From: Bifidobacterium sp. ESL0763
GTDB lineage: Bacteria; Actinomycetota; Actinomycetes; Actinomycetales; Bifidobacteriaceae
Assembly: GCF_029433395.1 (NCBI RefSeq)
Contig: NZ_JAQTHW010000002.1
Span: 1 to 64,000 of the forward strand
Reading direction: 5' to 3'
Length of the DNA: 64,000 bases
Of the stretch, positions 8,988 through 17,048 are shown in pieces; the stretch's first letter is position 1, and each line of letters starts with the position of its first letter. A program made the position numbers and the translations under genes. The notes under the pieces are model-generated. The model was not told where the DNA came from and made no database searches. It saw only the letters and a program-made list of their open reading frames with translations.

Positions 8988-9461
8988 ATGCGAGAACATA
9001 GTAAAAATTACGCCCGATTGGTGAAGCAGGCCAGTTTGCTGGTCCGCAATGACGAGAAGCTCATCGACGAGCTTGCTGAGTACAGGAAAAAATCAGGAAT
9101 GAGTGTCGAGACCGTCGCCGACAAGATGGGAATTCCGGCTGACGAACTGCGGGACATCGAAGGCGGCGTCGGTGATCCGGCGATGTCGGTCGTAAGGCGC
9201 TTCGCCCATGCGTTGGGATTGGTCGTCTCGCATGACGTTCGTCCTTACGAGGATTTTGTTGGCGGCCAAGCAAAGGGCAATCCCTTGAATGAGCAGACCA
9301 TCTATCTGTTGATTCAGCAAAGCGACAATGTGCCTGAGCTTGCCAGTGTCCAAGCCTCGTCTGGCCCCATCGCCTCGATGGAGGCCTTCACGAAGAGCGG
9401 TGGCAAAATACACTTTGATTCGACCATGTCCGTACCGTCGGCAGGAAGTGCGCTTGTATGA
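8988..9461 (+). CDS. XRE-family antitoxin with C-terminal tail (possible chaperone-addiction region)
   Basis: 157 residues. The second ATG (8988) sits 6 nt after GGAGG; the one at 8982 touches the ribosome site and is rejected. Residues ~20-85 form an XRE helix-turn-helix (LIDELAEYRKKSGMSVETVA ... MSVVRRFAHALGLVV). After residue ~95 comes a tail of about 60 residues (NEQTIYLLIQQ ... FDSTMSVPSAGSALV) unrelated to DNA binding. In TAC systems such as HigB1-HigA1-Rv1957 of Mycobacterium tuberculosis, a C-terminal antitoxin tail makes its folding depend on a SecB-like chaperone. The stop overlaps the next start (ATGA), so the two are translationally coupled. Confidence 0.75.
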   Translation: MREHSKNYARLVKQASLLVRNDEKLIDELAEYRKKSGMSVETVADKMGIPADELRDIEGGVGDPAMSVVRRFAHALGLVVSHDVRPYEDFVGGQAKGNPLNEQTIYLLIQQSDNVPELASVQASSGPIASMEAFTKSGGKIHFDSTMSVPSAGSALV

Positions 9462-9877
9462 AACGAGTCAAGGGATTTAGCCGCCTGTCTTCGCAAAGCA
9501 GGTTTGCCTACGATCAATTTCAGGGAATCATAAATGAGGCCGTCGCGAAGGATGCCGGTGCGACGCAAACCCAGGTGCCGATTTCGTACGATATGAATGT
9601 GGCGGTTTCCGCCAAGGAGAATGGATTCTGGCCGGTAGTGGTGACGGCTGAGATGACTGCGACTTTTTCGAAGAAATCAGGCGGTGCCTCCTCGAAGCGC
9701 GAGCCTTTTATGCTGATGCGCGTCGAATACGGGGTTACGCTCGATGACAACAGCGTCGAAACCGATGCCGAAAAAGACGAAGTCAGGTCTTTGGTATGGC
9801 CATATTGCAAAGACTATTTTGATGAACAGACGCGGTATATCCCGGTGCCAACGCCTGATCTGCCCCTTTTCCGGTAG
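9458..9877 (+). CDS. SecB-like chaperone of a toxin-antitoxin-chaperone module
   Basis: 139 residues. The beta-strand alternation in the middle (SYDMNVAVSAKENGFW, VVTAEMTATFSKK, MLMRVEYGVTLDD) and the ending LVWPYCKDYFDEQTRYIPVP followed by a TPDLPLF motif match the SecB layout: four-stranded sheet, a helix starting PY, then a Pro-rich tail that usually reads PPLxLPP. SecB is generally absent from Gram-positive bacteria, and solitary SecB-like genes there are mostly linked to TA operons (established knowledge). Start codon overlap with the XRE antitoxin and the upstream toxin-like gene fit that. Sequence-level SecB similarity is inferred by eye. Confidence 0.62.
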   Translation: MKRVKGFSRLSSQSRFAYDQFQGIINEAVAKDAGATQTQVPISYDMNVAVSAKENGFWPVVVTAEMTATFSKKSGGASSKREPFMLMRVEYGVTLDDNSVETDAEKDEVRSLVWPYCKDYFDEQTRYIPVPTPDLPLFR

Positions 9878-9919
9878 GGCAACACGTGGTTGACGCATGG
9901 GAGATGCTGCGGCGGCGCC

Positions 9920-11041
9920 TCACTTCATGTTCTTGATCTTGTGGTCGTAGACGAACTTTTCGAAGAGGCGGATGGCGCGCAGGGCCATGCAGGTGAGGCG
10001 CTGGGCCAGGCTCAGTGACGTGAGCGCCTGAGCGGTCCGGCTGTTGTCGCTTTCGGCGACGGCGGATGCGCTTGGCGAGTTCGTGGCGTCTGATGTGGTG
10101 GCCGAAGTGCCTGCCGGGTTCGTGGCGCCCATGGCGCTCGCGGACTGGCCGCCCGCCTCGATCCGTGCGGCCTTCTGCTCGTAGCGGTTGTTGCTGACGA
10201 GGGTGTAGTAGCTGCGCGCGGGCAGGACGTGCTCGGCCTGGCACAGGCGCATGTTGCGCAGCGACGCGGCGACGTGGTCATGGTAGAACGACGCGCTGCG
10301 CATTCGGTGCGTCACGGAATCCGCGCGCTGCAGCCAGTTGTAGAGGTTCACGTCGATGTCGGCCACCCTGCCCATGCGCGCGTAGAGCCGGCACGCCACG
10401 GCGGTGTCCTGCGCGTAGACGCCCTCGGGGAAGCGGATGCCGTCCCACAGCTCTCGGCGGTAGAGGCGGCACCAGTTGGCCTCGTTGAAGTACTTCGCCT
10501 CGGTGTTGCGGCCGAGCGCGCCGCCGAGGACGCGCAGCGACTTGCAGAACACCGTCTGGTAGGCGTGCAGCGGGTGCGAGAACACCGTGATCTTGCTGGG
10601 CTCCGTGGCGCCATGCCGTGCCTCGTCGGCGACCTGGTCGATCTGCGAGACGCCGAACTGGCGCCAGCGTGCCTTGCTCATGTCGGCGCCGGTCGAGGTG
10701 AGCGCGTGCAGCAGCAGCTCGATGTTGCGCCGGTCGAGGATGTCGTCGTTGTCGGAGAACGCGATGTAGCTGCCGTGCGCGGCGTCGAGGCCGGCGTTCT
10801 GCGCGCGGCCGATGCCGCCGTTGGCCTGGTGGATGACGGTGACGCGCTGGTCGGCCGCGGCGTATTCGTCGCACACCTGCGCCGAGCCGTCGCTCGAGCC
10901 GTCGTCGACGAGGATCACCTCGAGGTTCGTGTGGCTCTGCGCCAGGATCGAGTCGACGCAACGGCGCAGGTAGTCCGCCGCGTTGTAGACGGGCACGATG
11001 ATGGAAACGAGCGGTTCGGCCGCGTCGGAGGTCTTGGTCAT
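9920..11041 (-). CDS. GT2 glycosyltransferase (EpsJ/WcaA-like)
   Basis: 373 residues from ATG 11041 (a GTG at 11047 is also possible). Typical GT2 GT-A domain: VSIIVPVYNAADYLRRCVDS, EVILVDDGSSDGSAQVCDEY, GGIGRAQNAGLDAAHGSYIA, then the metal-binding FSDNDDILD. A C-terminal part with NWCRLYRRELW and DTAVACRLYARMG follows the acceptor-binding pattern of capsular and exopolysaccharide transferases. Residues ~300-340 hold a Ser/Ala/Thr/Asn-rich insertion absent from ordinary members. It is convergent with the TAC-like genes and divergent from mvk. Donor and acceptor sugars are not predictable. Confidence 0.85.
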   Translation of the reverse strand: MTKTSDAAEPLVSIIVPVYNAADYLRRCVDSILAQSHTNLEVILVDDGSSDGSAQVCDEYAAADQRVTVIHQANGGIGRAQNAGLDAAHGSYIAFSDNDDILDRRNIELLLHALTSTGADMSKARWRQFGVSQIDQVADEARHGATEPSKITVFSHPLHAYQTVFCKSLRVLGGALGRNTEAKYFNEANWCRLYRRELWDGIRFPEGVYAQDTAVACRLYARMGRVADIDVNLYNWLQRADSVTHRMRSASFYHDHVAASLRNMRLCQAEHVLPARSYYTLVSNNRYEQKAARIEAGGQSASAMGATNPAGTSATTSDATNSPSASAVAESDNSRTAQALTSLSLAQRLTCMALRAIRLFEKFVYDHKIKNMK

Positions 11042-11289
11042 ATCCACAAGTGTAGATGGTGGCTGGGGCAGCCGCGGAGCGGGGCCTGCTCTGGCTGGTG
11101 ACGGCGTTCACAATTGCGGGACGGCCTTTTTCGTTATCTTCACGTTCGTTCGCACCTGATTCACAAATCCATTTCTAGACTCGGGAACTGAACGGCAGAC
11201 GGCGGCGATGCCATTATCGTCTTATCGTTGCCGCGATTGCCGATGGCGAACGGACGAACACAAGCATTTGTGAAAACGGAGGGCTGATC

Positions 11290-12375
11290 ATGGTGCGGGT
11301 TCATGCTGGCTACGGGGAAACCTGGGCGAAGATCATCCTCATGGGCGAGCACTCCGTGGTCTACGGGTATCCGGCGGTCGCGGTGCCGATCCAAGCGCTG
11401 AAGATGCGGGCCTGGGTCACGCCCATGCAGGCCGATGCCGCTTCAGACACCGCCAGCAACGCTTCGGGCAGCACCGTTTCCGAGACTTCTTCCCGCATCG
11501 TTAACAAGACTTCTCACGATGCCTCCGTGCCCAGTAACGTCTCTTCCGACCCTACCGACCTGTGCCATATCGGCACGCTGAAGGCCCTCAACTACGACGG
11601 CTCCATGGCCGACGCGGGCACCCGCTTCGGCGGACTGGAACGCGCGGTCAAGGTCGCCACCGAATTCGTGGGCCATCCGGACCAGGCCTTCGATGTGGTC
11701 ACCGACGGGTCGTTCCCCGCGGGCCGTGGCATGGGCTCCTCGGCGGCGTCGTCCGGGGCCGTGATCCGCGCGATCCTCGACGCCTACGACGCCCATCCCG
11801 GCGAGCGTGAGATCCTACGGTTGACCAACGAGGCCGAGATCGTCACGCACGGCAACCCCTCCGGCCTGGACGCGGCGACGACCTGCTCCGACGAGGCCGT
11901 GGTCTTCGAGTCCGGCGAGATGAGCACGATGCCGGTCAACATGCCCGCCTATCTGGTCATCGCCGACTCCGGCATCGCCGGCAGCACACGCGAGGCCGTG
12001 GGTGGCGTGCGCCAGCAGGACGAGCGCGACCACATGCGCGTCAAGGGCATCATGGACGAGCTGGGCGAGCTGGCCCGGGATTCGGAGACCGACCTGGAGC
12101 GTGGCACGGTGCGGCTGCTGGGCGAGCGCATGAACGAGGCCCACCGCCTGCTGCATAACCTCAAGGTGAGCCATCCGCTGGTCGACCGGCTGGTCAACGC
12201 GGCGCGCAAGGCCGGGGCCGTCGGCGCCAAGATGACCGGTGGCGGCCTGGGCGGCTGCCTCATCGCCCTGGCGCCCACCGCCGAGACCGCGGACCGGGTG
12301 CGCGCGGCGTTGCTCCACGGCGGCGCCCGCGAGGCGTGGGTCCATCCGATGGCCGACGCCGTCGTGGCCGCCTGA
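11290..12375 (+). CDS. mvk: Mevalonate kinase
   Basis: GHMP-family kinase of the mevalonate pathway (mevalonate to 5-phosphomevalonate, ATP). Motif 1 is at the N-terminus (KIILMGEHSVVYGYPAVAVP). The ATP-binding Gly-rich motif is PAGRGMGSSAASSGAVIRAI (~residue 144). The third motif is AKMTGGGLGGCLIAL near the C-terminus. NPSGLDAATT is the mevalonate kinase signature containing the catalytic Asp. Residues ~46-92 are an insertion rich in Ser, Thr, Asn and Asp, falling between two core strands. It is the first of three mevalonate genes on this strand, with the next starting 183 nt downstream. The pathway feeds undecaprenyl and other isoprenoids needed by the neighbouring glycan genes. Confidence 0.95.
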   Translation: MVRVHAGYGETWAKIILMGEHSVVYGYPAVAVPIQALKMRAWVTPMQADAASDTASNASGSTVSETSSRIVNKTSHDASVPSNVSSDPTDLCHIGTLKALNYDGSMADAGTRFGGLERAVKVATEFVGHPDQAFDVVTDGSFPAGRGMGSSAASSGAVIRAILDAYDAHPGEREILRLTNEAEIVTHGNPSGLDAATTCSDEAVVFESGEMSTMPVNMPAYLVIADSGIAGSTREAVGGVRQQDERDHMRVKGIMDELGELARDSETDLERGTVRLLGERMNEAHRLLHNLKVSHPLVDRLVNAARKAGAVGAKMTGGGLGGCLIALAPTAETADRVRAALLHGGAREAWVHPMADAVVAA

Positions 12376-12558
12376 GATTTCGGCGAGCTGCCGCGGTCGT
12401 GCTGTGGTTTGTGCCGCGGTGTCCACAAGCGTTCTTGCCAGTCAGCTTTGTCCATCAGCCTTGCCAATCGGGCGGATTCGGTGGATGATATCGCCATCCC
12501 GTCTCGCGGACGTGATGCACGGGGTAGGCTTTCAGTTGTGAAAATCGGAGTATCGGAT

Positions 12559-13734
12559 ATGAACGTGACGTCAGTGGGTGAGGCGACGGGCGATTTGGGC
12601 CAGGCCGCGCAGCTCGGCGCACGTTCCTACGGCACCGATGCTGATATCGATATTGATACTGATTCCGCCGTCGTTTCCCGCACTTCCGCTACTTCCGCAC
12701 TCGGCTCGGCCACGGCCAGTGCGAACGCGAACATTGCCCTCATCAAATACTGGGGCAAGGCCGACGAACGGCTCATCATCCCACGCGCCTCGAGCCTTTC
12801 GCTCACCTTGGACGGCCTCACCACGCGCACCAGCGTCGAGTTCCTGGCCGATGGCGGTCCCGGCGATACCGGCGACTCCGACGTAAGCGCTTCCAACAAC
12901 GCCACCGATACCAGCGCCATCGCCGACAGCCTGACCATCGACGGCAAGCCGCAAGCCGGCAAATCCCTCGCCAGGGTCTCCCGTTTCCTCGACATCGTGC
13001 GCGAGCGCTCCGGCATCGACGCCCCCGCCCGCGTGGTCTCCTCCAACACCGTTCCCTTCGGCGCCGGGCTGGCGAGTTCCGCCTCGGCGTTCGCCGCGCT
13101 CGCGGCCGCCGCCAGCAGGGCCGTCGGCCTCGACCTCCAGCCCCGCGACCTGTCGCGCCTGGCCCGCCGCGGCTCCGGCTCGGCCTGCCGCTCGGTGTTC
13201 GGCGGACTGGTGAAATGGAACGCCGGCCACGACGACGCGACCTCGTACGCCGAGCCGGTGGACGACTCCAAGCTCGACCTCGCCATCGTCGTGGTCCTGA
13301 TCTCCGGCGAGAAGAAGCCGATCTCCAGCCGCGAGGCCATGCGCCGGACCATCGCCACCTCGCCGCTCTACGACGCGTGGATCGACTCGTGCGCCAGCGA
13401 CCTCAGCGAGGCGTTGCGCGCGGTGGCCGGCGGCGACGTGCGCCGGCTGGGCGAGGTGACCGAGGCGAATTCGTTCGGCATGCACGCGGCGATGATGGCC
13501 TCGCGTCCGGCCGTGATGTATTGGCTGCCCGAGACGGTGGAGGCGCTGCGGGCCGTGGCCTCCATCCGCGAATCCGGGCTGGGCGCGTGGGCGACGATGG
13601 ACGCCGGCCCGAACGTCAAGGTGCTGGCTGACGGGCGAGACGCGACCAAAGTCGCCGACGAATTGCGCTCGCGGCTGCCCGGCTGTGGCGTGGAGGTCCA
13701 TCGCCCCGGCAGCGGCGTCCGCTTCGAGCGCTGA
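12559..13734 (+). CDS. mvaD: Diphosphomevalonate decarboxylase
   Basis: 391-residue GHMP-fold enzyme that converts mevalonate 5-diphosphate to isopentenyl diphosphate with ATP and loss of CO2. Signature ANANIALIKYWGKAD (about residues 54-68), PRASSLSLTL, the Ser-rich ATP loop FGAGLASSASAFAAL (~168), and RRGSGSACRSVFGGLVKW are all present, as is the late MDAGPNVKVL. ATG 12559 is chosen because GGAG lies 8 nt upstream; longer in-frame starts (GTG 12538 and earlier) add unrelated residues. Even so, ~50 residues precede the conserved core, and a second low-complexity loop (~99-124, GDTGDSDVSASNN) is inserted. Confidence 0.94.
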   Translation: MNVTSVGEATGDLGQAAQLGARSYGTDADIDIDTDSAVVSRTSATSALGSATASANANIALIKYWGKADERLIIPRASSLSLTLDGLTTRTSVEFLADGGPGDTGDSDVSASNNATDTSAIADSLTIDGKPQAGKSLARVSRFLDIVRERSGIDAPARVVSSNTVPFGAGLASSASAFAALAAAASRAVGLDLQPRDLSRLARRGSGSACRSVFGGLVKWNAGHDDATSYAEPVDDSKLDLAIVVVLISGEKKPISSREAMRRTIATSPLYDAWIDSCASDLSEALRAVAGGDVRRLGEVTEANSFGMHAAMMASRPAVMYWLPETVEALRAVASIRESGLGAWATMDAGPNVKVLADGRDATKVADELRSRLPGCGVEVHRPGSGVRFER

Positions 13735-13876
13735 CACGGAGCGCCCAATCGCCCGGCGGCGCGCGATTTCGGGTATTTGGTGCAGAGAATGCCAAATAAT
13801 CCCATAGCGTTGCCGCGCGTGCTTAGATTGATTGGTTAGGTACTTTTCAGCGGTGCGTCGAAGGGACAGCGTTCAG

Positions 13877-16219
13877 ATGGGCGGTAAGCAGGGCGAGCAG
13901 CCTCGTGGCAGTGAGGCGAGCGCATCCGGCAAACTCTACGTCGCGGGGGAGTACGCGGTGGTGGAGCACGGCCATCCCGCGATCCTGGTCGCCGTCAATC
14001 GCCTGCTCACCACCCGCATCACCGCCTGCGACGAGAGCCGCCGCGCCCATGGCGTCGAGGCCGTGGGCCGCATCCATTCCGCCGGCCATCCCGAGGCCTC
14101 GGTGACCTGGCGTCGCCGCGCCGGCCGCGTGGTGCCCGATCTGGAACAGCCCGGCGCCGCCTTCATCCTCGCGGTCATCCACGCCGTCGAGGAGCTCGCG
14201 CAGGAGGCCGGCAAACGGCTGGTCACCTACGACGTCAACATCGACAGCCAGCTCGACGACAAGTCCGGCCGCAAATACGGGCTCGGCTCCTCGGCCGCGG
14301 TGACGGTGGCCACCATGAAGGCGCTCACCAAGTTCTACGGCCTCAAGCTCACTCCGATGCAGCAGTACAAGCTCGCGTTCGTGGCGGCTAGCAGGGCGCA
14401 GAAGGTCGGCTCCGGCGGCGACATCGCGGCGAGCCTCTTCGGCGGCTGCATTCGCTTCACGGCCGTCGACCGGCGCTGGGTCACCAACCGCCTGCAGGAT
14501 AGGCCGCTCGTGGAGCTGATCGACATGCCCTGGCCCGGCCTGAGCGTCTCGCGCATCCGCGCCTTCGGGGCGTCCAGCACCCTGCGCCTGATGGTCGGCT
14601 GGACCGGCGATCCGGCCTCCACGCCCACCCTGGTGGGCCACGTGCAGAGCCAGAGCGCGGCCGAGCACGAGCGGATGTACCAGGACTTCCTGGGCCAGAG
14701 CGACGTGTGCGTCGACATGCTGGCCCGTGCGCTTGGCGAGGACGACGAGCAGGAGGCCGCCGCCCAGATCCGCCAGGCGCGCAAGCTGCTGCAGGGGCTT
14801 TCCTCGTTCACAGGCGTGACGATCGAGACCCCGGAGCTGCGCGAGCTGACGAAGGTGGCCGAGTCGCACGGCGCGGCCGCGAAGAGCTCCGGCGCGGGCG
14901 GCGGCGACTGCGGCATCGCCATCGCGGGTCCGGACGCCGACGCCAAGGCCATCGAGGACGGTTGGACCGAGCGGGGCATCGTGCCGCTGCACTTGGACGT
15001 CTGCGCCCCGCAGGTCAGCATCCCAGAATGGCGCGCCGGCGGCCGCCACGCTTCCGATGGGTCGGTCTCCGAGCGCAAGGACGACCACGTCCGCCTCGCC
15101 CTGGACGAGCACGCCGACGAGCGGCGCAACGCCTTCGACGACCTCGCGTTCATGCACCACAGCCTCGCCAGCGTCGCCGTCAACGACGTCGACATGTCCA
15201 CCGAGGTGTGCGGCAAGGCGTGGGCCGCGCCGTTCTTCATCAACGCGATGACCGGCGGGTCGAGCCGCACTGGCGAGATCAACGCTTCCCTGGCGCGCGT
15301 GGCCGGCAGGACCGGGCTCGCCATCGCCTCGGGCTCGCAGCACGCCGCCATCCGCGAGCCGGCGCTCGAACCCACGTTCACCGCCATCCGCGAGCACGAC
15401 GCCGAGGGCTTCGTCTTCGCCAACGTCGGGCCCACGGTCACCCCGGAGCAGGCCGTGCGCGCCGTCGGGATGGTGCGCGCCGACGCGCTGCAGGTCCACG
15501 TCAACGCCGCGCAGGAACTGGTGATGCCGGAGGGCAACCGCGACTTTGACGGCTGGCCGGAGCGCATCGCCGCTATCGTGAAGGCCTCGCCGGTGCCTGT
15601 GGTGGTCAAGGAGGTCGGGTTCGGCATGAGCGCGCGCACCATCCGCCAGCTGGCCGGGCTCGGGGTGCGCACCGTGGACGTCAGCGGCCGCGGCGGCACT
15701 GATTTCGCGCATATCGAGAACGCGCGGCGCCAGCGGGGCGACTACGCCTACCTCGACGGCTGGGGCCAGTCCACGACCCTGTGCCTGCTCGCCTGGCAGC
15801 AGGTCGCCGATGCGTCTGATTCGTCGACGCGGTCGGCCGGGTTCGCCGGCTCGGCCAGTGCTGCCGATTCGGGCAAGGGCTCCGACGGTTCCGACGGTTC
15901 CAACGGAAATATCGCCGTGATGGCTTCCGGCGGCGTGCGCAATCCGCTCGACGTGGTCAAGGCGCTCGCCTTGGGCGCGCGGGCCGTGGGCGTCTCCGGA
16001 CACTTCCTGCAGGTGCTGTCGTCCCATGGCGAGGACGGCCTGGCCGCCGAGATCGAGGCCTGGAAGGACCAGGTCCGCTCGCTGATGGCGCTGCTCGGCG
16101 CGAAGACCGTGGCCGACTTGGGCGCGACCGACCTGCTGGTGACCGGCAAAAGCGCCGAGGAGGCCCGCCTGCTGGGCGTCGACCTTCAGGCCTTGGCCCG
16201 CCGTTCGCAGGCTCGGTAG
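13877..16219 (+). CDS. Phosphomevalonate kinase fused to type 2 isopentenyl-diphosphate isomerase
   Basis: One uninterrupted reading frame of ~780 residues carrying two enzymes. Residues ~1-395 are a GHMP phosphomevalonate kinase: SGKLYVAGEYAVVEHGHPAI, KYGLGSSAAVTVATMKAL, and SSGAGGGDCGIAI. From ~399 (ERKDDHVRLALDEHADERRN) to the end is a type 2 (FMN/NADPH) IPP isomerase: FFINAMTGGSSRTGEIN, HVNAAQELVMPEGNR, VVVKEVGFGMS, SGRGGTDFAHIE, and ASGGVRNPLDVVKAL. The joint is about ten residues after the kinase end. A Ser/Gly/Asp-rich insertion occupies DNA 15811-15908 before the FMN-phosphate loop. ATG 13877 has AAGGGA 10 nt upstream; TTG 13832 and GTG 13853 are alternatives. The enzymes act on either side of MvaD in the pathway. 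Confidence 0.9.
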   Translation: MGGKQGEQPRGSEASASGKLYVAGEYAVVEHGHPAILVAVNRLLTTRITACDESRRAHGVEAVGRIHSAGHPEASVTWRRRAGRVVPDLEQPGAAFILAVIHAVEELAQEAGKRLVTYDVNIDSQLDDKSGRKYGLGSSAAVTVATMKALTKFYGLKLTPMQQYKLAFVAASRAQKVGSGGDIAASLFGGCIRFTAVDRRWVTNRLQDRPLVELIDMPWPGLSVSRIRAFGASSTLRLMVGWTGDPASTPTLVGHVQSQSAAEHERMYQDFLGQSDVCVDMLARALGEDDEQEAAAQIRQARKLLQGLSSFTGVTIETPELRELTKVAESHGAAAKSSGAGGGDCGIAIAGPDADAKAIEDGWTERGIVPLHLDVCAPQVSIPEWRAGGRHASDGSVSERKDDHVRLALDEHADERRNAFDDLAFMHHSLASVAVNDVDMSTEVCGKAWAAPFFINAMTGGSSRTGEINASLARVAGRTGLAIASGSQHAAIREPALEPTFTAIREHDAEGFVFANVGPTVTPEQAVRAVGMVRADALQVHVNAAQELVMPEGNRDFDGWPERIAAIVKASPVPVVVKEVGFGMSARTIRQLAGLGVRTVDVSGRGGTDFAHIENARRQRGDYAYLDGWGQSTTLCLLAWQQVADASDSSTRSAGFAGSASAADSGKGSDGSDGSNGNIAVMASGGVRNPLDVVKALALGARAVGVSGHFLQVLSSHGEDGLAAEIEAWKDQVRSLMALLGAKTVADLGATDLLVTGKSAEEARLLGVDLQALARRSQAR

Positions 16220-16325
16220 TTCGCAGGTCACCGTAGTCCGGTTGCCGTTTGAACGTGGTGCCTACTGCTCGCAGGTGCGGTAATTCGCCGTTCGCCGACG
16301 TTTCTCGCATCCAATGAAATATACG

Positions 16326-16378
16326 GACTGCATAATGTGTCCTGAATATGCAGTCTTTGCATAATATGCAGCATATGC
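16326..16378. repeat. Cluster of AT-rich palindromes upstream of the glycosylase gene
   Basis: GACTGCATA (16326-16334) is repeated inverted as TATGCAGTC (16347-16355), a perfect 9-bp pair with a 12-nt spacer. Immediately after come two self-complementary words, GCATAATATGC (16359-16369) and GCATATGC (16371-16378). The block is much richer in AT than its surroundings and ends ~38 nt before the next start, so it may be an operator region. Confidence 0.6.
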
Positions 16379-16415
16379 ATATTCCGACGGTGCGATATCC
16401 GGGGCGACGACTTCA

Positions 16416-16994
16416 ATGAGAGCCATGTTCCCAACATTTCTGGATGAGACCGCCGAAGAAGTGGCGCGCAAGCTGCTGGGCTGCCGGCTGGTCAGGATCG
16501 TCGACGGCCAGCGCCTCGTCGTGCGCATCGTGGAGACCGAGGCCTACGACCAGCTCGACCCCGCCAGCCACACCTTCCGTGGCAAAAGCGAACGCAACCG
16601 CGCGATGTTCGGCCCCGCAGGCCACGCCTACATCTACCTGGTCTACGGCACGAACCTGTGCATGAACGTCACCGCGTTCGAGGAGGGCTTCGGCGCCGGC
16701 GCCCTCATCCGCGCCGCCGAGCCGGAGAACAGCGAGACCGCGGAGAGCATCGAGGCACGCCGCGGCGGCAAGCGCATCCGCGACTGCCTCAACGGGCCCG
16801 GCAAGATCTGCAAGTCGCTCGGCATCACCATGGACCTCTACGGCCACGACCTGCGCAAGCCGCCGCTGAGCTTGGAAATGGGCAAGCTGGGCGCCGGCGA
16901 GAAGGTGGAGGCGACCGAGCGCGTCGGCATCACCAAGGCCAAGGAGAGCAAGCGCCGTTTCGTGATCGCCGGCAACCCCTACCTTTCGCGCTAG
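16416..16994 (+). CDS. mpg: DNA-3-methyladenine glycosylase (AAG/MPG family)
   Basis: 192 residues, the normal bacterial length for alkyladenine DNA glycosylases (Pur_DNA_glyco family), which remove alkylated purines in base-excision repair. The key pattern is present: LDETAEEVARKLLGCRLV at the start, the catalytic-Glu segment VVRIVETEAY, SHTFRGKSERNRAMFGPAGHAYIYLVYG, and later NGPGKICKSLGIT. The start may be ATG 16416 or 16425 (MFPTF); neither has a strong ribosome site. It is monocistronic; the next gene is convergent. Confidence 0.93.
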   Translation: MRAMFPTFLDETAEEVARKLLGCRLVRIVDGQRLVVRIVETEAYDQLDPASHTFRGKSERNRAMFGPAGHAYIYLVYGTNLCMNVTAFEEGFGAGALIRAAEPENSETAESIEARRGGKRIRDCLNGPGKICKSLGITMDLYGHDLRKPPLSLEMGKLGAGEKVEATERVGITKAKESKRRFVIAGNPYLSR

Positions 16995-17048
16995 GCAACC
17001 GGGAGACCGAAACGGTCGGAGGCCGGAACAAGGTGGCGTCGTTTTGTC

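Noticed and set aside
11160..11276. TTCACAAAT and ATTTGTGAA as an operator pair upstream of mvk
   Set aside because: 9-bp arms are 99 nt apart with no further symmetry; chance is plausible.
12409..12558. Longer N-terminus for MvaD starting at 12409
   Set aside because: The extra ~50 residues are unlike the family, and GGAG is correctly placed for the ATG at 12559.
13847..16231. Very long open frame on the strand opposite the PMK-IDI2 gene
   Set aside because: Its translation is Gly/Ala/Val/Asp/His/Arg-rich without motifs; it is the usual antisense frame of a high-GC gene, and the plus strand encodes two recognisable enzymes.
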